Shown here in pieces: positions 33,297-44,206 of a stretch of DNA of 56,023 nt. Position numbers and translations under genes: made by a program. The DNA lies in assembly GCA_025399215.1 (NCBI GenBank), contig MU621192.1, positions 1 to 56,023 of the forward strand. The letters are read 5' to 3'. How positions within the stretch are numbered: the stretch's first letter is position 1; the number at the start of each line of letters is the position of its first letter. The notes beneath the pieces are model-generated. The model saw nothing but the letters and a program-made list of their open reading frames with translations. It was not told the DNA's origin and ran no database searches. Source of the stretch: Globomyces pollinis-pini (Eukaryota; Chytridiomycota; Chytridiomycetes; Rhizophydiales; Globomycetaceae).

Positions 33297-34067
33297 ACTT
33301 AGAATAGAATTAATCTTATTTTTTAATGTAATATATGGCTATTTTGTATGTACTAGATCTATTTGTTGTTTTTTCAGTTGCTTGTTTTCTAAATATGAAA
33401 TACCATTATCCCATGGCAGATCTGAGGCTGTACCCTTTTGTGGGTTGTCGTCCATTAAAAAGTACAAAAAAAAGGACATTGACAATGAGAACGTGAAAGT
33501 CTCATGAATTACAAAACAACTTTTTTCCACATTACAAATTCAACCATAATGATTCTCCCAAGAATGTCTATCATTTGATTTATGTTTAGCCCACGTTTTT
33601 AAGTTTGAGCCATATCCATCAAAAAAGGTTTTCTATTTATGACCTCATAATGTCCAGAAATAACTGATTCTGAATGCAACAACACATCATAATGAATAAT
33701 CAAAATTACTTTTGAAACCATTTGAACCCAGATTTTTACCCCAATCTGTTTGCATGGATTGGGTTGAGGTATAGACAAATTGGACAAAGTTAACCTAATT
33801 GGTGTTGAAAAAAACCTGGAGGAGAATATTCGTTTGTGTCATCTGACCCGATATGAAACATCTCAAAGTTAATTCCGGGTTTGTTTCCCCGTTAAATATT
33901 GGGTCTAGTGACAGCGCAATTTTTTAAATCAAATCACCCTCATATTGTTTTTCAACTAGTAGTTTATGGACACTTCTTGTGAATGTGGAGGAACAAATGG
34001 TTGAAGCACAGGTGATGTTTCATTGTGACCAAACACTAAACGATTCAGGTCGCCTGATCCACAAAAC
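33297..34067. other. Spacer between paralogues 1 and 2
   Basis: AT-rich, ~770 bp, presumably the upstream control region of paralogue 2. Short open frames on both strands lack any shared motif. No repeat or RNA gene was seen. Confidence 0.4.
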
Positions 34068-34730
34068 TTGATATCAGCTGATCAGACCACTGAAATGTCA
34101 GATGATGCCCAATGCAAGTGCAACTCATATAAAATAGGACCCCAATTCCACACCGTTGATAATCAAATGTCTAGTTACGGAAGCTCCTTTCCATATTCTG
34201 ATACCTACACTTCTGACTATGCTGATTCTGGTTATGAATCTTCCTGTTCTAAAGTATCCTCGCAATCACTTGAACCAAAGAAACGAGTAGTTGGATTCAA
34301 TGTTCAGTCACAAGACTGTCAAAGCAACAATACAGCTAATACCAGACCAGTTGGTGTTTTTCCAAGTCATCAATTCATAGAAGTCAAGCAACCAAAGCGA
34401 ATCGTTAGATGCAGAAATACCCAAAGAGATTCATACTTTCAAATACCAACCGTGGAGCAAAAGAAAACCATTGAAGGGATGATAAATTCTGAAAATCAGC
34501 TGAAAGAAGTATCTACCTCATTGCCCATTCAACAACCAATTGCTCTTAAACCGCTACTACATACATGTGCTTCTGTGCCAACACTCAATGCTACTGCCGA
34601 AAAATTGGAGACCTCTCAGCCGAAAATACAATCTCAAAGAGCATCCCAAATATTCCGTGGTGATGCGATTGCTGAACAGTTTCTGTCAGTATTTGGTCAT
34701 TCAATTCGATTCTCTGCAAACAAGTTTTAA
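34068..34730 (+). CDS. Disordered short-motif protein, paralogue 2 of 3 (unknown)
   Basis: Intronless, 220 residues. Start ATG 34068, or 34095 (MSDDAQCKCNSYK). Contains DSGYESSCSK, KKRVVGFNV, VFPSHQF, FQIPTVEQKKTIEGMINSEN and the C-terminal GDAIAEQFLSVFGHSIRFS. The first island is weaker than in the others (no AAF after VGF), so this copy has diverged most there. The helix-like island and C-terminal island are almost unchanged between copies, which points to them as binding motifs. Large upstream spacer, same strand as its neighbours. Function unknown. Confidence 0.75.
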   Translation: MISADQTTEMSDDAQCKCNSYKIGPQFHTVDNQMSSYGSSFPYSDTYTSDYADSGYESSCSKVSSQSLEPKKRVVGFNVQSQDCQSNNTANTRPVGVFPSHQFIEVKQPKRIVRCRNTQRDSYFQIPTVEQKKTIEGMINSENQLKEVSTSLPIQQPIALKPLLHTCASVPTLNATAEKLETSQPKIQSQRASQIFRGDAIAEQFLSVFGHSIRFSANKF

Positions 34731-35423
34731 TTTTAGATAATATATTGTATTTTAGATGTTTACATTAAACGCTCGTGATTTAGAATCTTTTGAGTCACTT
34801 GTTTTAGGCTGATTATTTAGTGCCGTTTGAAGAGCCATCAACGTCATCTTTTGTCAGTATTTTGTATTTCGAATGAATGTATTCATCATTGGCCATAAAC
34901 TATCAATTTGGACAGACATTGAAAAAGCCATAATCCGTAATCATTCAAGATGATCTGGTCAAAGTCATAATCTTTAACTTGCTGGTACTTTGACCGTGAT
35001 TAGACTATCGGTTATTAAATTAATCAAGTGTGATCGATACTTCCAAGCGTAATTGACAAGACACACACACAGCCATGATAAACACTATTGAATGATGGAA
35101 TACTTTGGTAACCATTGTAACTATTAGATCTGGACATCAATATTCAAGAATATTTACATTAAAGTATATATTATTTTAGTCGGATAAAATTGAAGTAAAA
35201 TATGCACAAGACAAAACAGCAATATCGATTGGTTTTGGTGGAATGACACAATCGAAAAGAAACGAATGTAAAACTTCATTTAATAACCTGTTTCATATAC
35301 TTCGACTATCACATGGTGGTCACAGGGTACCAGGTGACCGAACATGGGACATCATCTGACCTCGAGTGCGCGGTAATTTTCATCACCCAAACGTTTTTGT
35401 AATCAAGGATAATTTTTTATTTC
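34731..35423. other. Spacer between paralogues 2 and 3
   Basis: About 690 bp with no coding signal on either strand. A short (AC)n run, acacacacac, is near 35061, and a CACATGGTGGTCACAGG string near 35313. Probably the promoter region of paralogue 3. Confidence 0.4.
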
Positions 35424-36035
35424 ATGACCACATACGACAGCGATTTCCATTCAATATCCACCAGTTTTGATTCTGATTCCGTATCCAACAACTCATCAGT
35501 ATATAGCAGATCATTTTCCAGTACCACCACTTTTCAAGATATCAGACCTTTGAAAACAACAGTCGGATTTGAAGCTGCCTTTGAAAGCAAAACTATTGAC
35601 ATTGTTGGTGATGAAGCCAAATGTACAACTCTATTTCCTAGACATGCTTTTCAGGATTCAGTCTCTCAATGTCCAAAGATTGTTACAAAACGATTCCCAG
35701 TCGATCATGATTCCATGTATCAAATACCTACTGCTGAACAGAAGAAGCTGATTGAAAATCATATCAATGTTGAAAATCAACAGAATGAGCTGCCAAACCC
35801 TATTCCAAATATCCCATCATCAAATAACACTGTACAAACACCACTGTTTATTAGGGACAATTCAAAGTCTCTCACACCTACAGCAAAGTCTGTTCAACTA
35901 ATAGACAGACCGACAAAAAACATCTCACCTATTTCTTTGAATATTAAAAAGGATATGAAATTGAATGACTCTGTTGCATCAGAATTTTTGTCTCTATTTA
36001 ATCAACGTAATATCTATTCTAGAAGGATCGAGTAA
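35424..36035 (+). CDS. Disordered short-motif protein, paralogue 3 of 3 (unknown)
   Basis: Intronless, 203 residues, ATG 35424. Ser-rich N-terminus (SVSNNSSVYSRSFSSTTTF), then IRPLKTTVGFEAAF, LFPRHAF, YQIPTAEQKKLIENHINVEN and, near the end, DSVASEFLSLFNQ, a degenerate form of the GDAIAEQFLSLFG island. The first three islands match paralogue 1 closely. No domain was recognised. The order of identical islands in otherwise unalignable sequence suggests scaffold or regulatory proteins with conserved short linear motifs. Confidence 0.75.
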   Translation: MTTYDSDFHSISTSFDSDSVSNNSSVYSRSFSSTTTFQDIRPLKTTVGFEAAFESKTIDIVGDEAKCTTLFPRHAFQDSVSQCPKIVTKRFPVDHDSMYQIPTAEQKKLIENHINVENQQNELPNPIPNIPSSNNTVQTPLFIRDNSKSLTPTAKSVQLIDRPTKNISPISLNIKKDMKLNDSVASEFLSLFNQRNIYSRRIE

Positions 36036-36269
36036 ATTATTGATGCATCGATACATTATCTTTGGATAGAATTGATAAACAGATTGTACACTACCAGTAC
36101 CAAGGAACTGTGTTTGATATTGATGATAGAGTCGTTTATAGAGAAACTTAATAAATATTTAGAATAACTTGATTTCTTATTGACTTGAAATTTGTATTGC
36201 GTTCAGCTTTTGATATCTGATGGTTGGAATTTTCAAGTTTTATTTTTTTTTATTTTTTGTTTTACGAAA

Positions 36270-39200
36270 ATGAAGTCTCGAAAAATACTACTGAGGGAAA
36301 TCAAAGCATTAGGAGGAGACTCGACAGATTTAGATTTAATTAATGAAGTACTTAGCGGCAGTGAAGGAGAGGAAGAAGATGTCCCAGAAGTAAAGAAACC
36401 ATCGATGAAAATAAAAGTCAACGAATCAGTAATCCACCAGTATATCTAAATAAATAGGAACTTATGAAAGACCTTTTTTCATTTGTTAATAACTTGGGAT
36501 TAGAATCATCGAGACATAACTTTTCGGATGAGGATGATAATGAATTACCAACTGAAAAAGTTAAGGAAGAAATTCCAATTAAAAAAACAAAAGCGGAATT
36601 GAAATTGGAAAGGAAAAAGAAGTTGAAGGAAGCGAAAGAATTGGAAAAACAAACAAAAGTTGACCAAATTGATTTAACTCAATTCTCAAATGAATTTTTA
36701 CAAGATGATCCAGAAGAATTCAATGGAACTATTGCCACATATGATAAGAAGAATGAATCTAATGTGAGAGATATGGTGTCTCAGATATTGAAAGGTTCTA
36801 CTCCCAATGATAAATTGGAAAAACAATTGGTAATATCTTTACACTAATTAGAATTAGTTGATTGAACCAACAGATTTTTGGTATAATTTCCCATTACTTC
36901 CTATCGCATTGAATAGTACCAATAATGCCAATCCTTCCAAAATGTCGGAAAAGTACGAACTTGCCAAATCCCTTTGGGAAGAGGACGTTCGAAAATACGA
37001 AAAAAGTATTAAAACTATGGATTAATCAATTTAGAACGCGAGTCGGCTTCTAAAGCAAACAAGGACTTTGTGGCTACGGTATTGCGTAATGGTACTGTTA
37101 CCGATAAAGTGTCTGCATTGACATTATTGATTCAAGAATCTCCATTGCATTGTTATACATTCCTTTACGATCAACTTATCGCTGGGATGTCTAAAAAGAA
37201 AGCAAGAAGAGAAGCCATGCTGGCCATTGATAGTGTAAAAGATTTGATGTTGAATACCATCCTTCCTGACAGAAAATTAAAGTATAGCAATTGATTATTG
37301 ATTTTCCAGATATTTTGTCGATCAACCTGCCTTATCGAGTCAAGTGACCAATCAACATTTGATTGTCTGGTATTTTGAAGATAAATTGAAGAAGGCATAT
37401 TTTGAATTTATTCAAATCATTGAAGTAAACATTTAGCCGTATGCTTACCATAGGAATTATCTCGAGACAACCTACCACACGTAAAGAACAAAATGCTATC
37501 ATGTATTTTTGACCTCTTGAAATCGAAACCAGAAGAAGAAGGAAATTTATTATCGCTATTAGTGAACAAAATGGTTCGACGCTTTTGTAATCTGACATTT
37601 TCAGGGTGATTTAGATAAGAAAATTGCATCCAAGGCTACTTTCCAACTATCACAACTTCTAATACAACATCCGAAAATGAAAGTTATTGTAATCAAAGAA
37701 GTAGAACGATTATTATACAGACCTAATGTAGCCGATAGAGCTCGATACTATGCAATCACCTTTTTAAATCAGATTGTACTCACCAAAAATGACTCAGACA
37801 TTGAAACAGCAAACCATCTAATCCATTTATATTTCATCATTTTCGAGTCTATGGTGAAGCTGTTGAAAGACAAAGAGGAAAATCCTGTTGAAGCGATCAA
37901 GACAAAGGAAAGGGGAAAGAAGAAGGGTGGCAAAAGACCTTCCAAATTCAAGAAAAAGGTATCCAAGAAAAACGACGCCCCTACACTTGTCAAAATTGAT
38001 AGTGTTAATTCGAAACTCATGGCTGCTCTTCTAACCGGTGTAAATCGTGCATTTCCGTTCGCAAAGTTGGACACAGAAGTGTAAGGGTGTAATTATTTCT
38101 CATTATTAGATTTGAGTCACACATGAACACATTATTTGTCATCTCTCATATCGCAAATTTCAACACCAGTATCCAAGCTTTAACCTTGATATTTCAAGTA
38201 CAGTCTGCACGAGAAGCTTTATCTGATCGGTTCTATAGAACCTTATACGATACCTTGTTTGACAGACGCTTGTATGACGCCTCTAGGCATGCAATGTATC
38301 TGAATTTACTATATCGCGCCTTGAAAGCTGATGGTTCTATTGAAAGAGTGGAGGCATTTGTAAAACGAATTGTCCAGACCAATACAATGGCTCAAGTCCC
38401 ATTACTCTGTGGTTCCCTATTTTTGATCAGTGAATTGTGCAATCAAAGACCTGGAATTTGGAGTTTGATCACTCAACCAGAAGATGACGATGAAGATGAA
38501 GTCTTCAAAGATGTGGAGCTATCGGAAGATGATAATGAATCTCAAAAAGAGACCGCCGATGATGAAGAAGCGAAAGATGAAATTATTGGGAATGCCATTC
38601 CCGAAAAACAAGTTTCTAATGTCGAAACTGCACAAAAGAAGCGATATGATGGTCGCAAACGTGATCCCCTATATGCCTATGCTGGTAAATCATGTTTCTG
38701 GGAATTGGCACCTTTCACTAATCATTTCCATCCAACAGTATCATTATATGCTAAGACACTGCTTTCTGGAAACCCTATTGTAATAGCTAAAGATGCAACA
38801 AATTATGATCCACTATTGAATCATACCATTTCCAGATTCCTTGATCGATTTATTTACAAGGCTCCAAAGAAGGTTAAATCAACACATCATGGAACATCGT
38901 TAATGCAACCTCGTGCTAAACTTGCTGGCTCAAACATGTTGGTGTCTGGTGGACGCAAAAAGACTAACGCTATTTTTGAAGATGAAGATGAAATAGGTCC
39001 TGGTATTAATCTAGATGATAAACCTGTAAATCAAAAAACTTGGAAAGACAAGGGTGAAGAGAATATTCCGGCTGATGAGGTATAAAAGTATGATCTTATA
39101 TATAGTTGTTTTACTATCGATTTTTCAAAGACCAGAAAGAAAAGAAACCAGCTCCAGAAGAAGTATTATCTGACATTGATTCTGATCAAGATATTGAAGA

Positions 39201-39879
39201 AGACGAAATTTGGAATGCTATGCAGAACTCTGTTGGATTTGATAAAAATGGTTTAGAAGTGGATGGTGAAGATCCTGAATTCGATGACGAAGAGTTGAAG
39301 TACGATGATGACGATGAAGAGGATGATGAAGAGGATTTCGACGAAGAAACGTTTAAAGCTATGGATGGATTTGGTGGTTCTGGATCTGACGATGATGATG
39401 AAGCGTTTGATGAAGAAACCATCAAAGGCTTGGATGGATTTGAAGGTTCTGGATCAGATGACAATGATGAAATGTCTGAATGGGCAGATTTAAATCAAAA
39501 CGAAGATGAATCCGATATCGAAAATGAAGATATTGAAGCCATTGATGGAGAAGGTAGTGATGAAGATGCTGAATTTGCATCTATGTTTAACGATGAGATG
39601 TCAGATCTTTCTGAAGAAGAAGAAGAAGAGAGCAAATCCAAAAAGAAATCAAAGAAACCAAAAAATCTCCAGAAACTTTCAGATATCGCCACCAAACTTG
39701 GTTACCAAGGAGATTTCTTTGATACACAAGCTAACGGATTCGCCTCGGCTGAAGATTTCGCCAGCATGATTGATCGTGGTTCAGAATCGGAAAATGAAAA
39801 TGAGAAAAAGGTCGAAAAAGTTAAAAAGAGAAAGTTTTCTGGTAAAGGAAATTCATCAAAGAAGTCAAAACGTCGTTAG
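36270..39879 (+). CDS. NOC1: Ribosome biogenesis factor NOC1/MAK21 (CEBPZ)
   Basis: Nucleolar HEAT-repeat protein that pairs with NOC2 in 60S assembly. Starts MKSRKILLREIKALGGD (ATG 36270), with an acidic N-terminus. The CBF/NOC region reads NATVLRN-like KDFVATVLRNGTVTDKVSAL, VWYFEDKLKKAYFEFIQ, ATFQLSQLLIQHPKMKVIVI, RPNVADRARYYAITFLNQIV, ALLTGVNRAFPFAKLD, NFNTSIQALTLIFQVQ, LYRALKADGSIERVEAFVKR and YDGRKRDPLYAYAG with FHPTVSLYAKTLLSGNP. The C-terminal third is very acidic, then basic (KKSKKPKNLQKLSD, GKGNSSKKSKRR), stop at 39879. It includes a tandem acidic repeat (about 39336-39470; DEETFKAMDGFGGSGSDD-like, twice). Introns short. Confidence 0.94.
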
Positions 39880-39933
39880 TAGATTCTTATTTAATTCTTA
39901 AAACTACAATCATTGAAATAAAATTCATTCCAT

Positions 39934-42283
39934 TTATTTTTTTCCTTTTCTTCGTTTCTTTAAGGCAGCCTTGGGAACATTTGCATTGATAGGGACTGGT
40001 TTTCCAGATACAACTGGTGTTGGCCCAGGTGTGATTATTGAAGCAGCTTCTGCATGTTTTGCCGGAGCATCCACGGCTGCTCTAGTAACACCAGCAATTC
40101 GAGCACTTCCAGTACTGCCCATTCCACCACCTGTTTATAAATTTCCGGATGAATATACCTTCCAAGGCAACACCTTGGTATCCAAATCCAGTGGCTTTCT
40201 TGTCATTTTGAAATTCTTTTCGTTGTGTTTTAGGGAGCCATCGTTGTGGATCTGGAATCCGTTGTGGGTCATAGTCTTTTGGTAATTTCTTTACCTTTCT
40301 TCTCTTTCGCTTCGGCAATACCTTCTTTAGCGCATCTTTGTCCTGCTGCTGGTTGGCTTTACCAAATGTCTCCAAATCAACATCTGCACACGGTGCTCGT
40401 ACAATATCAGAAGTCAAATGCTCCAAATATTCTTCTGCTTTTTTTGGGTCAGAATCTGCAATTGAGAGAATGTATCCAGCAATAGCTTTCAAATCACTTG
40501 GATCGTGTTGAACCAAGTTTTCAAAGTCTTCTGCAGCATTATGAGTTTGGCCCATCTTCAGTTTCAAAGTGGCAAGGTGGAACAAATCTGTTTTACTGGT
40601 CTATTGGTCAGTAAAAACAATTAGTACTGAGTCTTGGGATTCTAAAATCTTTAACGCTAATGCAGGTGTATTTGTTTTTTCATAAATCCAAGCAAGTAAT
40701 GAAATAAGTCCTGATTTATATGATTCATTACTAGGATTGGACAAGACCTTGATTAAAATGCTTTCTGCAGCATTCCAATTCCCTTTTTGGAGGTGGGTTT
40801 GAACAAGTAAGAGCTGGATTACAATTGAATCTGGATAAGTCAAAGAGAGTTTCTAATGTGAAAAACTATTGATTATACTTGAATTTCTGATAGTATTTGT
40901 GATTCTTTTTTAGATTTAAGATTTAAACCAGCTTCCAAGTGAATAGCTCTACTCTGAAGTATACCAATATCGCCCAAAGCGGCTAATTTTTCGGCCAATT
41001 TGGAAGTCTAAACGTTTAGATATATTTCTAGAATCATTCGATATTATAAGTTTGATGTGCCACAGGAAGATAGAAAGGGGATATTGAAAAAAGGAATATG
41101 TTTTCACAGTCTAGATCTTACCTTTGCTGAATCATTGCTAAGCAGTAAGTTATTCAGTCGTATTAAATTCGATTGATAAGAATTTAATTTGCTATTATTT
41201 GAGTCACTTAACAGAACGTTTGACAACCCAGCCAATTTTTTGGAATTACCATTCAATAGAGCAAGGTTGTAATCAATGATAGAAATTACTGATTGATTGG
41301 TAGACCTAACCATAAGCGTCATTTAATATTTACTCGAACGATTTGACCAATCCATATGCTGTAATACAACCTTCTATATCTCCTATTGTTTGCAATACTA
41401 TTCCCTTTTGTGCAATTATAAATGCCAATTCTGATTCGATGCTTCCTTCATCATATCCTTCTTCTGTCATTGAAGATTTACACAATTCTTAATTTAGTTT
41501 GAATTTTAGTTTTACCTTTGATTAAAAACAAACAAACATCATACCTTTTTGTTATTATAAAATTATTTCTTACCTAAAACAGTTAATGTAAACTAGTTAC
41601 CAATGGACGAATTCAAAAGTTTCAGAGCATTTGCGAAATCCTCTTTCGCAATAGAAACACAAGCGACGTTAAAGAGAGTATCGTAAGATTCCGTATTTAG
41701 AGTGATTTGATGGTCAGAATTTACACTGCATAAGATGTTGGCCACCTCACAAGCAATCGAATTCGTTTCCACATTCTCCAACTAAGAGAGTTAAATTTAA
41801 ATTATATATACGTTATTCGAATATATATCTAATGCATTGACAAAAGACTCTTGTCGATAATACTGAAAGTGAGAGAAAAATCGAATACCAACTGTGCTTT
41901 GAGTTGAGATAAATGAATATTAAGAGGAGAGTTCTCAATATTATGATTAGAGTATATTGTATCCACAACATCCAGTGCTTCTGAGAGACGATTCAACCTG
42001 TACAAACAGTAAGCTTTTTCGAAGAGTAAGTGGATTGAATCAGAGAAAGAAGACTGTGTAATTTCATCTAAAGCATCATTATATTTTTCCAGTTTGATAA
42101 AGGCAACGACTTTTGTTCTCAGAGATACAGGATCAACAGCTGACGTTAAATGTAAATAATTACGAGCTAAAATCAGAACAACAAGACAACGAACCAGCGA
42201 CTATGATTAGTTTAACAATCCAGTTTACAATGATGAAGAATACTCTCATAATCTTCGTTTTCAATGAGATTCCAGAGTGACAT
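39934..42283 (-). CDS. SRP72: Signal recognition particle subunit SRP72
   Basis: SRP core protein that binds SRP68 and SRP RNA. Start ATG 42283 (MSLWNLIENEDYESILHHC). N-terminal two-thirds is TPR-like helical repeats in several exons (SYDTLFNVACVSIAKEDFAN, NYNLALLNGNSKKL-like, PDSIVIQLLLVQTHLQKGNW, FENLVQHDPSDLKAIAGYIL). The RNA-binding C-terminus has the diagnostic block KRKRRKVKKLPKDYDPQRIP then DPQRWLPKTQRKE, followed after a 28-nt intron by GGGMGSTGSARIAG and a basic end KKRRKGKK-stop at 39934. Convergent with NOC1, 54 bp apart. Exon edges in the TPR part are approximate. Confidence 0.92.
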
Positions 42284-42553
42284 TTTCTTTAGGGTAAAAA
42301 GTTTTTGAGAACGCAGTGACGATAGAATTGAATTAATCCTGGTACTCATTGAATAGGATTAAGTTTTCTGGTGTCTTGTATCAAACTGTGATAAGTAAAA
42401 ATCTCAAAAGACGCATTGAAAAGGTATCAATGGTAACCCGTTGGTTTACACTGACTTCAATTTCTTTAATACAATTCGAATGTCTACTATATTCAATTAT
42501 CCAGATTAAAAGGTTTTGCAATCCTGGGGTTCTTTGTACAGAAGAAGACTTGT

Positions 42554-43943
42554 TCATTCACTTATATCACTACTCCGGTTGTACATGCTTTGCAGCGCCT
42601 CTGCGTACTGTCGAATTCGTATCTGCTCAATACTCTCATTCGCGTATTCTTGACAAGAACCAATCTCTCGGGGCTAACCATTTAATGAACTTGATAAGTA
42701 ACCTTGAAGTATAGGTCATCACATTGCACTCCAGTATCAGTTACCACTACTTCCTCGTTCACAATACCTGGTGTGACCGGCGTTGGCCTCTTCGGAGTCA
42801 AAATTTTCACATATTCTGTGGTGGTTTCATTTTGTTTAGTACTCACCTGAAGTGCAACATTGACTTCTTTTCCATCATTCTTTTTTTCGCAAATATCAGC
42901 TTTTCCTTTATGCACATCTGAAAATCCAGCAACTAGTAAATTATGGGCGATTTGAGCTATTTTTAGTTAATTTTGTATTACCTATCTGACTAGATCGCGG
43001 TCTGCTGTTCTTTTCAAAGCTTAATTCATGAAAATTGGTTTTATCAGTTGGTACACATTCTCCATAAACTAAAATTAAATTCAGCTAAGCAACTACCATT
43101 TGAGTTAAACAAACTGACCAAGGTTCGGAACTCTTTATCTTGACAGCAATTCGTTTTCAGGTCTACTATTAAAGCAATTATTATCTACCTGATATAAATA
43201 GTTGTAACTTTTGAACAATCAGATTCTTCCTTTGAGGTACATGATGATTTAAGTTACTCTCCATCGCTTCTTTGTTCTCTAAAGAAAAATAAACATCTAA
43301 TGCTTATACCTTTCCCTATGTTTTGCTCTGGATGATTAAGCAGAATTTATTACCAGTTTTAACTGTTTGTAAGTGTTCTAGAAGAGGATCAATATTTTTT
43401 AACATACCCTCCAAATCCACCAATGAGAGGTATTCCCGCAGAACCAATTTAATTAAATCAATAGTTTGAGAGATCTTGGCTGCTCCAACCTTGCTGTAGA
43501 TCACCATTAGATGAGCAACATGATTGTTCAATAGCTTTATCAGCGTCAAAATCTTTTGATATATATCTCCCATGTCCCGCGCTTGCACAATTAAATCATT
43601 AAGGTCCTTTAAAGTATGCTGGAACATAGTGACTTTGGTATAAGTTGCAGTTAATTTCGACAAATCTTGATTGAAAGACTCCAAATAATACAAGAGAAAA
43701 TCCAGCAGTTTATGAATATCTGGTTTGATTGGATCAATCATGATTCTTAACTGTTTAATCAAGTTTTTAATTGAAATTTCAACTGCAGATAATTTCGTTT
43801 CTTTGACGATCTATAGGTGAATAAACTCTTAAACTGACTTCTAACTGATTTGTAAGATTCATGATTTGCTGGTCCTTGTCTACCAACGCTCTCTTAAGAA
43901 TTATCGCATGTGCTCTCCAGTTTGTATCTGCACGGTCTGACAT
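42554..43943 (-). CDS. Coiled-coil/helical protein of unknown function
   Basis: ATG 43943 (MSDRADTNWRAHAIILKRAL); a 28-nt intron leads to IVKETKLSAVEISIKNLIKQ and a long helical region (PIKPDIHKLLDFLLYYLESF, TYTKVTMFQHTLKDLNDLIV, KISQTIDLIKLVLREYLSLV). After more small exons come STKQNETTTEYVKILTPKRP and TGVQCDDLYFK. A last exon, over a ~29-nt intron, reads PREIGSCQEYANESIEQIRI then RQYAEALQSMYNRSSDISE-stop at 42554. I recognise no domain. It shares a ~260-bp divergent promoter with the CSPP1-like gene, which suggests, without proving, a cytoskeletal or basal-body role. Middle exons (42920-43300) are not fully resolved. Confidence 0.6.
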
Positions 43944-44206
43944 ACACTGAAAAATAGAAAAGATTTGAGTGATATCTTTACAAAAATCAAACCTTAGTCG
44001 CTTCTGGAATAATTCAAAGAATAAAAGCTTAAGAATACGTACTCTCGAGTATCTGTAAATTTGGATGGTTAAGAAGCTTAGAGTAATTCACTATTGATAA
44101 ACTGATTGATTATCTCTAAATTGCATAATGTTATTTGTTTGAACATGTCAATTGCTTTTTATGCAGATGTTGATATCAAAACGCGTACTTGTTTACATAA
44201 ATCAAC

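Noticed and set aside
39186..39464. Minus-strand Ser-rich open frame
   Set aside because: Reverse image of the Asp/Glu-rich NOC1 tail (GAT/GAA read backward gives Ser codons).
42349..42714. Plus-strand open frame of ~120 residues
   Set aside because: It lies antisense to the last exon of the minus-strand coiled-coil gene (PREIGSCQEYANES...), which joins cleanly over a short intron; the plus frame resembles no protein.
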